In this document: positions 52,531 through 61,998 of the stretch, piece by piece
Layout: every line of letters starts with the position of its first letter
Position numbering within the stretch: the stretch's first letter is position 1
DNA from: CAYWVO01 sp964461835
GTDB taxonomy: Bacteria; Zixibacteria; MSB-5A5; WJJR01; JAJRUJ01
Assembly: GCA_964461835.1 (NCBI GenBank)
Contig: CAYWVO010000014.1
Coordinates: 1 to 64,000, forward strand
Reading direction: 5' to 3'
Length of the DNA stretch: 64,000 nt
Notes under the pieces: model-generated
What the model saw: only the letters and a program-made list of their open reading frames with translations
The model's database searches: none
Told to the model about the DNA's origin: nothing
Translations under genes and position numbers: made by a program

Positions 52531-53025
52531 ATGAACGAACCCACCCGAAAAAAAGTGCTTTTTGTCGTGTTGATCGCCGCCGTGATGTTTGCGCTGGTCA
52601 TGCAGCCCTGGAAGAGCGATCCTCCCCAACGCAGCGAACCTGAAGCCGATGGGTCTTTAACCCCATCAGCACCCGCGGCCGTGGCAACTATGGTCCAACC
52701 GCCGCAACGGGTATCCACCGGAGATCATCCGCACATCGAATTTTCGCACACCTGGCCGGAAAATCCATTCAATGACCCATTTGCCGACGAGAGCCTTGCG
52801 GCGGTATCAACTGTCCCTTCGCTCGGCGAAGACCTGCAATTACAAGGAATTTTGTCCACCAACGGGCAGCGGGTATGTGTGATCAACGGTCAAACCTATG
52901 AAACCGCCATGACGGTTCAGGGATGGCGCATTGTGGAGATACAAAACTCCGCTGTCCTGCTGCAACGCAAAGGCAACACCCGGAAGATGGTGCTCCCTGA
53001 ACCAGAGACGGGGCAGGAAAGTTGA
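52531..53025 (+). CDS. PilP/GspC-like periplasmic assembly protein
   Basis: 164 aa from ATG 52531. One N-terminal membrane helix (KVLFVVLIAAVMFALVM), a Pro-rich linker, then an HR-type beta domain (about 105-160) with LQLQGILSTNGQRVCVING and GWRIVEIQNSAVLLQRKG. These features match PilP and GspC, which connect the inner-membrane complex to the secretin. Stop lies 1 bp before the secretin ATG, so expression of the two is tightly linked. Confidence 0.82.
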   Translation: MNEPTRKKVLFVVLIAAVMFALVMQPWKSDPPQRSEPEADGSLTPSAPAAVATMVQPPQRVSTGDHPHIEFSHTWPENPFNDPFADESLAAVSTVPSLGEDLQLQGILSTNGQRVCVINGQTYETAMTVQGWRIVEIQNSAVLLQRKGNTRKMVLPEPETGQES

Positions 53026-53026
53026 G

Positions 53027-54331
53027 ATGAAACTACGACACCGGATATCGACACTCTTTCTCGGCTTGGCGATTTTGCTCGGGATTTTATTGGCGTCATT
53101 CGCCAAAGCAAAACCGCCGCCCCAGGAGGTAACCATCCACTTCGCTCAGACTGAGATAGCAACGATCATCGTCTCCCTCGCTGCCACGGTCGGTTTTGAC
53201 GTGGTCATCGGCACGGGTGTTGATGGCATCATTGATATCAATTTGACGGACGTTGACTGGCAAACTGCGCTCGACGCGCTGGCCTCAGCCAATGGTCTTG
53301 CCTACCGCTGGGAAGCAAACGTGCTTGTCGTGGTCTCGGCAGACAATCGGAACCGGGGAGATATTGAGCACCATGTTGTCGAGTTGGAACACGCCGATCC
53401 GCTCGCAATCCAACAAGCACTAACTAAGGTCCTCTCCTCGCGCGGAAGCGTGGAACTGCTCGGTGGACAGCCAAGCGCCGCGATCGAGGGTCAAAAACCA
53501 GCGGCACGACTGATTATCAGCGAAGTGCGACATCATCTGCCGGCAGTCCTGGCGGTGATCGACGATCTCGATGTCAGGCGTCCGCAGTTTGAGATTACCG
53601 TTAAGTTCATCGAAACAGACTTAGACGAGCAGGAGGGCTTGGGAATAAACTGGCCCACTCGCTTGACTGCCAACCTTGCCGATTACGAAAATCTCGATGG
53701 GACCACGAGCGATCAGAATCAACCAACACCTGCAGCAGAATACAATATTCCCGATGGGAAAATCTGGAAATTGGGGACACTGTCGATTAATCAACTGACC
53801 GGGTTCATTGAATTTCTTGAACAGGACGGCAATTCGCGTTTGTTGTCCGATCCTCGGGTCACCGTGCTGGAGAACGAGACCGCCAATATGCGGGTCACCA
53901 CTACTTTCCCGATTCAAACCGTGACACGGTTTACGGAAGGCGCCATCATCCAGGACATTGTGGATTTTCAGGACCTGGAAGTCGGGATTACTCTGTCAGT
54001 AACTCCCCGGCTCAATGATTCGACCACGATCACCCTGGATGTAGAGCCGGTAATCGAGGAAATCACCGGGTTCACCGGCCCAACCGACAACCAGCGTCCA
54101 ATTCGTGCCCGGCGAACCGTAAAAACCACGGTGCGGGTCGAGAACGAGGAGACCATCGTTCTGGGTGGATTGGTGCGTGAGACACAGTTTCAAACACATT
54201 CTGGGATCTGGTTGCTCAAGGATATCCCACTCCTGGGTTCCGTATTTTCCCACACCAAGACCGAGAAAAAGAAGACCGATCTGCTTATTTTCATCACCCC
54301 ACGCATTGTCGCAGAATTCGCAGGCAGTTGA
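53027..54331 (+). CDS. Secretin (PilQ/GspD family outer-membrane channel)
   Basis: 434 aa from ATG 53027 with CAGGAAAG upstream. Signal peptide ends near residue 26 (AKAKPPP). An STN-type domain (about 30-105: VTIHFAQTEIATIIVSLA, DINLTDVDWQTALDAL) is followed by one NolW-like N domain (HVVELEHADPLAIQQALT) and the secretin core: RLLSDPRVTVLENETANMR and VETEETIVLGG-type segment VENEETIVLGGLVRE, then PLLGSVFSHTKTEKKKTDLLIFITPRIV. It is short, lacking AMIN and extra N domains, so a compact channel is predicted. Confidence 0.93.
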   Translation: MKLRHRISTLFLGLAILLGILLASFAKAKPPPQEVTIHFAQTEIATIIVSLAATVGFDVVIGTGVDGIIDINLTDVDWQTALDALASANGLAYRWEANVLVVVSADNRNRGDIEHHVVELEHADPLAIQQALTKVLSSRGSVELLGGQPSAAIEGQKPAARLIISEVRHHLPAVLAVIDDLDVRRPQFEITVKFIETDLDEQEGLGINWPTRLTANLADYENLDGTTSDQNQPTPAAEYNIPDGKIWKLGTLSINQLTGFIEFLEQDGNSRLLSDPRVTVLENETANMRVTTTFPIQTVTRFTEGAIIQDIVDFQDLEVGITLSVTPRLNDSTTITLDVEPVIEEITGFTGPTDNQRPIRARRTVKTTVRVENEETIVLGGLVRETQFQTHSGIWLLKDIPLLGSVFSHTKTEKKKTDLLIFITPRIVAEFAGS

Positions 54332-54414
54332 CATTCACATGGCTGCAGAATGACAAACCAACCACCCCACCTGCCGTATCATCTCAAGCAATTGAACGAC
54401 TTAGAGGAGGCAGC

Positions 54415-54741
54415 ATGCTGGTAATTTCGGAGAAGGCCGGCGAGGAAATCGCCAAAGTGCTTGATCAGGAACAGTATAAGGATAAACACCTTGTGCTGTA
54501 CTTCCAGGGTGCCGGTTGAAGCGGCCCCCAGTTGGGGATGACTCTGTATGAGTCAACGGAGGGCCTGGAAAAATATGAATCCGCCGGAATTGAGGCCTAC
54601 ATGGACCCGCGAGTTTATGCGGAACTGGGAAAACTCGGAGACATCAACGTGGATTTCGTCACGAATCAATTCGGCCAAAGCGGCTTTAAAATTGCTGTAG
54701 GTAACGGCGATTGCGCGGACAGCGGCTGTCGCGGCTGCTAA
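54415..54741 (+). CDS. HesB/IscA-like selenoprotein (Sec encoded by TGA at codon 35)
   Basis: 108 aa. ATG 54415 has AGAGGAGG 4 nt upstream. The frame runs through an in-frame TGA at 54517-54519 and continues to TAA. Read-through gives VLYFQGAG-U-SGPQLGMTLYE, where Sec lies at the position of the first metal-ligand Cys of IscA/HesB proteins. The C-terminus keeps the ligand-type CADSGCRGC. HesB-like selenoproteins are a known group, and a SECIS-like hairpin starts 19 nt after the TGA. A recent nonsense mutation is less likely given the intact flanking frame. The role is probably in iron-sulfur or redox chemistry; 84 bp after the secretin gene, but likely unrelated to it. Confidence 0.85.
54539..54555 (+). 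promoter_or_regulatory. SECIS-like hairpin for selenocysteine insertion
   Basis: UGACUC (54539-54544) pairs perfectly with GAGUCA (54550-54555) around the loop UGUAU, which has G in its second position. The loop begins 25 nt after the UGA, within the range of bacterial SECIS elements. A second small stem (CCCC/GGGG) lies between the UGA and this hairpin at about 54526-54537. Confidence 0.7.
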
Positions 54742-54764
54742 CCGTCCAATTTGAAGCGAATTCT

Positions 54765-54791
54765 AAGCCCCTCCGGTGAGGGGCTTTTTCA
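54765..54791 (+). terminator. Rho-independent terminator after the selenoprotein gene
   Basis: AAGCCCCTC (54765-54773) and GAGGGGCTT (54778-54786) form a perfect 9-bp stem with a CGGT loop, followed by a T-run. It lies 23 nt past the TAA and just before the ribosome site of the next gene. Confidence 0.88.
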
Positions 54792-54803
54792 TAGGAGATC
54801 TTC

Positions 54804-55352
54804 ATGAGCCCATCATTATCCGCCGACCAGGCCGTGTTGGTGATTGTCGATATCCAGGGAAAACTGGCCACGCTGATGCATGAAAAGGAGCTGTTTTACG
54901 ATAACGTCGGAAAGATGATCAAGGCCTCCCAGGTCCTGAACATCCCTATCCTCTGGAACGAGCAACTACCAGACAAACTGGGTGAGACCATTCCAGAAAT
55001 TAAATCTCTACTGACCGACAACCAACCGCTGGCCAAGAACACCTTCAGTTGCTGCGGCAATCAAGACTTTCTCGGAAAACTGCGGGAACTCAAGCGCACC
55101 CAGGTATTGTTAACCGGCATGGAAACCCATGTTTGTGTCTATCAAACCGCCCGCGATCTTCTGAACATGGGCTTTGAGGTACACCTGATCGCGGACGCTG
55201 TGTCTTCGCGTACCCAGCGAAACAGCCAGTTGGGTATTGCCAAAATGAAAGCGTGCGGGGCGGAGGTCACTTCCGTCGAAATGGCCCTCTTCGAGATGCT
55301 GCAGGTGGCTGAGGGAGAGGCTTTTAAACGCATTATCAAGATTGTAAAATAA
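54804..55352 (+). CDS. Isochorismatase-family cysteine hydrolase
   Basis: 182 aa, YcaC-like branch. The catalytic triad is visible: Asp in VLVIVDIQGKLA, Lys in PLAKNTFSCCGN, and nucleophile Cys in LTGMETHVCVYQTARDL (near residue 114). C-terminal GFEVHLIADAVSSRTQRN is usual. The substrate is not predictable from sequence (amide or vinyl-ether hydrolases occur in the family). It follows the selenoprotein terminator, so it may be transcribed from read-through or its own promoter. Confidence 0.9.
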   Translation: MSPSLSADQAVLVIVDIQGKLATLMHEKELFYDNVGKMIKASQVLNIPILWNEQLPDKLGETIPEIKSLLTDNQPLAKNTFSCCGNQDFLGKLRELKRTQVLLTGMETHVCVYQTARDLLNMGFEVHLIADAVSSRTQRNSQLGIAKMKACGAEVTSVEMALFEMLQVAEGEAFKRIIKIVK

Positions 55353-55379
55353 AAAAACGCCCAGCGCGATGCCGGGCGT
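55351..55379 (-). terminator. Terminator for the VOC-protein gene (minus strand)
   Basis: On the minus strand ACGCCC (55374-55379) and GGGCGT (55357-55362) pair around an 11-nt GC-rich loop, followed by a run of seven T. It is placed 25 nt past the VOC gene stop and overlaps the last bases of the converging hydrolase gene. Confidence 0.75.
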
Positions 55380-55403
55380 GACTATTGCAGTCTGATCCTT
55401 CCG

Positions 55404-55772
55404 CTATTTGGCGGATTTATCCTCCTGGAAAATTCCTATAATGATCCCCTCGGTGTCCTTAACATAGGCAACGTAGCCGACTCCGGGAATGGTCATCTTT
55501 GGCAGGATAATGGTTCCGCCAGCGTCAGTGGCTTTTTTCGTGTACTCGTCAACGGACGGCACGTTGATACTATTAGTCATCAGGGGAGCCTCGCCCCGCA
55601 TTTTCATGATACCACCATTGATCCCTTTTTCGGAGTTATCCCCGGTCTTGACGATCCAATAATCACCGGGACCGTCCCACTTGGAGATTTCCCAGCCAAA
55701 TACGTCCTGGTAGAATTTACCTGCGCGATCAACATCCTCGACCTGAATTTCAAAATAAGCGACCCGTGGCAT
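55404..55772 (-). CDS. VOC-family (glyoxalase-like) protein
   Basis: 122 aa from ATG 55772, with GGAGGGGAG upstream. Two VOC beta-alpha-beta modules: FEIQVEDVDRAGKFYQDVFG at the N-terminus with WEISKWDGPG, and a second half with INVPSVDEYTKKATDAGG and VGYVAYVKDTEGIIIGIFQ. A metal-binding Glu near the C-terminus and the first His position (here Glu in YFEIQ) suggest some ligands differ from glyoxalase I. Substrate unknown. It is flanked by terminators on both sides, so it is a single-gene unit. Confidence 0.87.
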   Translation of the reverse strand: MPRVAYFEIQVEDVDRAGKFYQDVFGWEISKWDGPGDYWIVKTGDNSEKGINGGIMKMRGEAPLMTNSINVPSVDEYTKKATDAGGTIILPKMTIPGVGYVAYVKDTEGIIIGIFQEDKSAK

Positions 55773-55867
55773 GGTCTCCCCTCCCTCCAAAAATTATGGT
55801 CACTCCACTTATCCTGCTAATACGCCAAAGTGGGTGATCCATAAGTCTCTTTTTCCGGCTATAATAC

Positions 55868-55892
55868 AAAACGGCCCGCGTGAGGCGGGCCG
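55868..55892 (-). terminator. Terminator after trpB2 (minus strand)
   Basis: CGGCCCGC (55885-55892 read on the minus strand) and GCGGGCCG (55872-55879) form an 8-bp GC stem with a short loop, followed by TTTT. It is 26 nt past the trpB2 stop. Confidence 0.8.
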
Positions 55893-55918
55893 AGGAATGC
55901 GGTCAATCGGTCAGGCGA

Positions 55919-57277
<1,359 letters not shown>

Positions 57278-57308
57278 TGGTGACCTCCTCCTCTATGTTG
57301 GTGCAGTC

Positions 57309-58154
57309 TTATTCGTTAAACACAAATGTCGGCTCACGGTAAAACCGGATTGATTTTTCCCGAATGCGTCCCCGGATCATACTCCGCAAACGTTTGTTCT
57401 TCTGTTCGAGGTTCTCGTTCATGCGCAGGAAGTCCAGCGATATATTAAGCCCTAATGCACGTTTTGGTAAAAATACCCGAGTAACACCGGTGGGCAACGA
57501 TAATCCCTGTTCCACCATCTGCACCAATTCATCCTTGGTAAAACGCCGGAATTCAATTAACGCCTGAAAGTCGGGATAATTGCTCTTCAAATGTCCGATG
57601 TTGGTATAACTGACGCGGTCAAAATACGGCGATTTTAAATAGAGGCCGGTAATGTCGCGCAATACTCCAATCCGACCGTCAAGCCCGTCGGCCTGGGTGA
57701 CCTGCAACGCGTGATTATCAGCGAAGGTCACACGGCACACTGAATCATTCGACAATTCTGCCCCTGGCTCGGTTTCGGCGATTGTGACATTGTTCATCTT
57801 TTCCAGGGTCGATTCAATTTTGCTGCGGTCCATCTGTTCAATCGCATGATGCCAGGTGTGTAATTGCAGCAAGGGGTCGTCCAGGCCAATCACTTGCACC
57901 ACCACGTGTTTGAAACCCCACTCATTGAGAGCGGCAATGCGGTTGGCGCCGTCCAGCAGGATGTACTGTTCGAACCGACGACTTCGTGCCACGATCGGTG
58001 GATTTTTCAGTCGGCCACCGACCCGCAGGTCCTCTACGATACCGGCGTAGCGGCTGCGATCAGTTTCCTCATGATACACTAAGTCATCTAAGGCAATGAC
58101 CTGTAATTCCGGTAATGCCCCGATTTCCAGATGGTTATTTAACCCGTTATCCAT
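57309..58154 (-). CDS. ParB/Srx-fold protein resembling free-serine kinases (SerK/SbnI)
   Basis: 281 aa, not a chromosome-partition ParB: no helix-turn-helix follows the ParB-like domain. Residues 18-90 have LDDLVYHEETDRSRYA with two Glu (29, 30), then LKNPPIVA and YILLDGANRIAALNEWG, matching the DGxxR signature of the ParB/sulfiredoxin kinases. The C-terminal LPTGVTRVFLPKRALGLNI part recalls the SbnI/SerK C-terminal region. These enzymes phosphorylate free L-serine. Adjacent TrpB2 (31 bp gap) could use the product. Kinase function is inferred and needs testing; a DNA-binding or regulatory role remains possible. Confidence 0.7.
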   Translation of the reverse strand: MDNGLNNHLEIGALPELQVIALDDLVYHEETDRSRYAGIVEDLRVGGRLKNPPIVARSRRFEQYILLDGANRIAALNEWGFKHVVVQVIGLDDPLLQLHTWHHAIEQMDRSKIESTLEKMNNVTIAETEPGAELSNDSVCRVTFADNHALQVTQADGLDGRIGVLRDITGLYLKSPYFDRVSYTNIGHLKSNYPDFQALIEFRRFTKDELVQMVEQGLSLPTGVTRVFLPKRALGLNISLDFLRMNENLEQKNKRLRSMIRGRIREKSIRFYREPTFVFNE

Positions 58155-58221
58155 TGCCTCACTCGTGTCGGGAAAAGGTGAACAATTACTGCCTTATCTT
58201 CTTCATCGGCGTATTCCGTAC

Positions 58222-58255
58222 AAAAAAAAGCGGGAATGCGTCTGGCATCCCCGCT
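58222..58255 (-). terminator. Terminator after the VWA gene (minus strand)
   Basis: On the minus strand AGCGGGGATGC (58245-58255) pairs with GCATTCCCGCT (58229-58239), one G-U pair, around CAGAC, then seven T. It lies about 190 nt past the VWA stop and separates that unit from the serine-kinase-like/trpB2 operon. Confidence 0.88.
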
Positions 58256-58444
58256 GGGTTTTCTCCAAAAATCCAATCAGGTCCGCCTAGCCGGGATGAA
58301 GGATACACCACCACGACTGGCTTACACACAGATGATTTTCCCGGATCGTCGTCATGGTGTTGGGAATATAGGCTAATCTTGGATAAAGCCAAGTACTTTT
58401 GCCCTGTTTAGCGCGGAAACGAGTTATCGGCTGACAGCCTGTAC

Positions 58445-59542
58445 TTACCCGCGCAGGCGACGCCGCCGGTTTTTGAGGAAGTCCCAGAAAATGTAGCCAC
58501 CCAGTTGATCCGGCGGAGTGAAATAGGCGCGACCCCGGTTTAATTCGGTCAATTTGCGGACGAACGCCTGCAAGTATGGATCGGAGGTTACCATAAACGT
58601 GGTAATGGTGATCTTCTTTTTGCGGCAGATGACCGCCTCATCCAGCGTCCGATTCACAATCATCGGATCCAGCCCTACCGGATTTTTGTATAGGCGGCCG
58701 TTCCGGCGGCGAATCACCGAGGGCTTGCCGTCCGTGATCATAAAAATCTGTTTGTTCAAGTGCTTGCGGTGCAACAGGATTTCCCGCGCGGTGCGCAGCC
58801 CGGCCTGGGTGTTGGTGTGATAAGGACCCACTCCGACATAGGCCAATTCTTCGACTGGTATCTCGGTTGCATCATCGCCGAAGACCACCACGTTGAGCGA
58901 GTCGCCGCGGAATCGCGTGAGAATCATCTCGGCAAACGCCATCGCCACCTGCTTGGCCGGGGTGATCCGGTCTTCCCCGTAAAGCACCATGGAGTGGGAA
59001 ATATCCAACAGCAACACTGTGGCACTGGAGGTGGCGGCCTCGGTCTGTCGAACCGACAAGTCGGGCTCGGTTAAGGACCAGCGATCGATACCGGCCCGCC
59101 GGAACGCGTTGACGAACGATTCGTTGAAATCAATATCCGACGCCGAATCTCCGAACATGAACGGACGGTTTTCCGGCAATTGCTCGGCGCTCCCGGCTCC
59201 CTCCTGCCCGATGGGATGCTGTCCCCGGGCATCGGATTTCAGCGTGGAGAAGATCAAATCCAGCGAATCTTGCCGTATTTTCTTTTCGCCTTTGGGAGTT
59301 AGGTTAAATTTCCGGCCAGATTTCTGGATGAGACGATCCTCCTGCAATTTCTTGATAAAATCATCCAGATCGATATCGGGCGGAATCAACCCGCGGTTTT
59401 GCATGTAGCGCAGCCAGTGTAACGCCTCGTTAACGTCCCCATTGACCTGTAACAGCAAATGGTTAAATAGCTTGAGGAGATCCTGCGCCGCCAGTAGCCG
59501 ACGGATTAGATCCTCATCCCATTCGGAATATTCAAACCGCAT
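58445..59542 (-). CDS. VWA-domain protein, partner of the upstream AAA+ ATPase
   Basis: 365 aa. The N-terminal helical part (about 1-150) has LRRLL-like repeats around LIRRLLAAQDLLKLFNHLL. The VWA domain (about 165-345) has the MIDAS: LLLDISHSMVLYGEDR (DxSxS form DISHS), a Thr/Asp pair in HTNTQAGLRTAREIL, and MITDGKPSV. No signal peptide, so cytoplasmic. Starts 21 bp after the AAA+ ATPase gene. Such MoxR/chelatase-like ATPase plus VWA pairs remodel or assemble metal or protein complexes; the client is unknown. Confidence 0.9.
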   Translation of the reverse strand: MRFEYSEWDEDLIRRLLAAQDLLKLFNHLLLQVNGDVNEALHWLRYMQNRGLIPPDIDLDDFIKKLQEDRLIQKSGRKFNLTPKGEKKIRQDSLDLIFSTLKSDARGQHPIGQEGAGSAEQLPENRPFMFGDSASDIDFNESFVNAFRRAGIDRWSLTEPDLSVRQTEAATSSATVLLLDISHSMVLYGEDRITPAKQVAMAFAEMILTRFRGDSLNVVVFGDDATEIPVEELAYVGVGPYHTNTQAGLRTAREILLHRKHLNKQIFMITDGKPSVIRRRNGRLYKNPVGLDPMIVNRTLDEAVICRKKKITITTFMVTSDPYLQAFVRKLTELNRGRAYFTPPDQLGGYIFWDFLKNRRRRLRG

Positions 59543-59563
59543 GCTCGTTTCTTCCCATCACCA

Positions 59564-61048
59564 CTAATCGTCCCGATCGTGCTGGACATTATGCAGCATC
59601 GTGGCCAACATATCGGAATAGCGGTACATCGAATCGACGGATGATTTGGCCAGTAGATTTTGCTGATGTAAGCCCTCCAGGACAAATTCCATTGCCAGAG
59701 CGGTTTCCGCCGAACCGTTGGTCTTCAGGAATTGCTCTGCCACTGCTTTGAGTGTTGGCACCGTGTTCAGTGCGTTCTCGTATTCGGCGAGGGGCATTTC
59801 GTCGGAGATTTCCAGTTTCATATCGCTCGAAAAATGGGCCAGAATCTTCCCGAAAACCGGATCGGCCTTGGTCGGAAGGTCACCGTCTTTTTCGACCCGC
59901 GGCATAAGCCGGGAGAACACGGTCTCAACCGCCCGACCAATGACATTCAACGAAATCATCCGCGGACCCTCGCGTTCACCTTCATAGACCAGCTCGACTT
60001 TGCCGGAGACCGCCGGAATTGCCGCCGCCAAATCCGCCATCCGGGGCATCAGGGAGGTATCCCCGGTGCGTAAGTTGCGGCGCTCCACGTTGGAAATTAC
60101 ATTTTCCAGCACGGAAATCGGTACTCGGGCGGATACACCCGACGATTGGTCAACGAATTCTGAATCACGTGCAGCAAACGCGATTTCTTCGATAACTTCG
60201 CGGAAGAAGTCCGGAAATTCAGGGGTGTTTTCTTCTCGGTGTACCCACGCCTCCTGGTCGGTGATGCGCTGCGAATCGTCCACCGTGGTCGGGTAGTGGG
60301 TGATAATTTGCGAATCGATCCGATCCTTCAGCGGAGTGATGATGTTCCCCCGATTGGTGTAGTCCTCCGGGTTGGCGGTAAAGACCAACAGCATATCCAG
60401 CGGAATTCGCACCGGGAAACCGCGGATTTGCAGATCGTTTTCTTCCAGAATATTGAGCAGACCAACCTGGATACGGGGTTGGAGGTCCGGCAACTCATTG
60501 ATGGCAAAAATACCCCGATTAGTTCGGGGAATAATGCCGTAATGGATTGTCTCTTCGTCGGAGAAATCCCGCTTTTCCCGGGCGGCTTTAATCGGGTCCA
60601 GATCACCGATTAAATCAGCAATCGTCACATCAGGCGTGGCCAGCTTTTCCTGGTAGCGCAACTCCCGCGGGATCCAGTCAATCGGCGTCTCATCACCCAT
60701 CTCGGCGACGATCCGGCGTGAATAGGCACAAATTGGCTGTAGTGGATGGCAATTGAGCGGTGATCCCTTGATCACCGGGACCTCCGGATCCAAAAACCGG
60801 ATTAATGAACGGACCAGGCGTGTCTTGGCCTGGCCCCGCAATCCCAACAGGATAAAATTATGTCGCGAGAGAATCGCGTTTTCCAATGCCGGCTCGACGG
60901 TCTTTTTGTAGCCGACGATACCCGGAAACAGTTCTTCATCATTGCGAATGGCCGCGATGAGGTTGCGACGCAATTCGTCTTTCACGGTTTCGTATGCGAA
61001 TCCGCGTCGTTTGAATTCGCCCAGAGTCTGCGGTCGCTTCTTCCCCAT
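59564..61048 (-). CDS. AAA+ ATPase (magnesium-chelatase/MoxR-like)
   Basis: 494 aa. The P-loop-equivalent is a slightly altered LLGLRGQAKTRLVRSL near residue 68: GxxGxxKT with Gln-Ala in the middle. Walker B-like FAINELPDLQPRIQ near residue 180 has Asn-Glu in place of Asp-Glu. The sensor segment LLVFTANPEDYTNRG is intact, as is RIDSQIITHYP. The C-terminal lid is extended. Paired with the VWA gene downstream, as in BchI/BchD- or RavA/ViaA-like systems. Nucleotide hydrolysis is expected but the altered motifs deserve notice. Confidence 0.9.
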   Translation of the reverse strand: MGKKRPQTLGEFKRRGFAYETVKDELRRNLIAAIRNDEELFPGIVGYKKTVEPALENAILSRHNFILLGLRGQAKTRLVRSLIRFLDPEVPVIKGSPLNCHPLQPICAYSRRIVAEMGDETPIDWIPRELRYQEKLATPDVTIADLIGDLDPIKAAREKRDFSDEETIHYGIIPRTNRGIFAINELPDLQPRIQVGLLNILEENDLQIRGFPVRIPLDMLLVFTANPEDYTNRGNIITPLKDRIDSQIITHYPTTVDDSQRITDQEAWVHREENTPEFPDFFREVIEEIAFAARDSEFVDQSSGVSARVPISVLENVISNVERRNLRTGDTSLMPRMADLAAAIPAVSGKVELVYEGEREGPRMISLNVIGRAVETVFSRLMPRVEKDGDLPTKADPVFGKILAHFSSDMKLEISDEMPLAEYENALNTVPTLKAVAEQFLKTNGSAETALAMEFVLEGLHQQNLLAKSSVDSMYRYSDMLATMLHNVQHDRDD

Positions 61049-61350
61049 AGCCCTGTCCCTTCTGCTAAATCTTTCGCCCCTATTAAACGCAAGGGCCGAT
61101 GGGCCGTTTGTAACGCGACTGACAACACCAAAAAAACCGGGAATTCCCCAATTTCCTGAACGTCAATGACCGAAATCTTTCGTACCAGTTATATCGCCGG
61201 GGATGCCAAGAGGGGATTTCAGTGCTTCACTCTTCGTCAAGCCCTACACAACCACTTCGTCACCCCTTTACCTGCCGGTCACGCGGACAGTACCCGCCAA
61301 AAATGTCCTGGAGAGCAAATATGTGGTCACGCGTTGCGATTGGAGTTGCC

Positions 61351-61998
61351 ATGGTTGATTCAATGAGCAGATATAACAACTTGCGGTGGGTTATTCTCAT
61401 AATTTCATGTCTTGCATTCACTTGGATATCATTACCGGCGGCAAAAGCTCAGGAACTTCGTGAGTTTCAAGTCGATACGGAGCGGTCACGACAGGTACTT
61501 TTTGTCTCGGACGCCCCGCTGGAAGATTTCGAGGGTGTTACCAAGTATATTGACGGCTACGTTATGTGGAATCCTGATCAATCACTGCAAACCGGCGACT
61601 CTCTCCAGGGTTCATTCTATTTCGAAGTCGACCTAGCCAGTCTGGACACTGGCATTGGTTTGCGCAACCGGGATATGCGGGAGGACTACCTGGAGACGGA
61701 CGAATACCCCTTCGCGAAATATTCCGGTAAGCTGAGTAAGGTCACCGGAGTAACGGACTCCACAACTACACTAGATACATCCGGGGAACTCACCATTCAT
61801 GGGGTTGTGCAAGAACGCACGATACCGGTAGTAATTACACCGGTGGAGAACGCGTACCGGGTTTCGGCCGAGTTTTCGGTAACCCTCCCCGACCATAAGA
61901 TCAAAATCCCGAAATTCATGTTTTTGCAAATCGACGAAACGGTCGAATTGGAACTTAATTTTGCGGTGAAGCCGGTTAAGAATTCGGCGGGAGAATGA
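61351..61998 (+). CDS. YceI-family lipocalin-like secreted protein
   Basis: 215 aa from ATG 61351 (GGAG upstream). A signal peptide (about 1-33, cleavage near AAKAQ) is followed by the YceI domain: FQVDTERSRQVLFVSDAPL, YFEVDLASLDTGIGLRNRDMRE, EYPFAKYSGKL, LTIHGVVQERTIPV and FSVTLPDHKIKIP. YceI proteins bind long isoprenoids or amphiphiles in the periplasm. The stop overlaps the next ATG (ATGA region), so it is an operon with the DUF5777 gene. Confidence 0.93.
   Translation: MVDSMSRYNNLRWVILIISCLAFTWISLPAAKAQELREFQVDTERSRQVLFVSDAPLEDFEGVTKYIDGYVMWNPDQSLQTGDSLQGSFYFEVDLASLDTGIGLRNRDMREDYLETDEYPFAKYSGKLSKVTGVTDSTTTLDTSGELTIHGVVQERTIPVVITPVENAYRVSAEFSVTLPDHKIKIPKFMFLQIDETVELELNFAVKPVKNSAGE

Noticed and set aside
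54328..54519. 63-codon frame as a complete short gene, or the HesB gene as a pseudogene
   Set aside because: The in-frame continuation after TGA completes the HesB domain, has intact Cys ligands and a SECIS-like hairpin, so Sec read-through is the better explanation.
57309..58154. Chromosome partition ParB
   Set aside because: No HTH domain, no parA, and the nucleotide-fold signature is that of the SerK/SbnI group.
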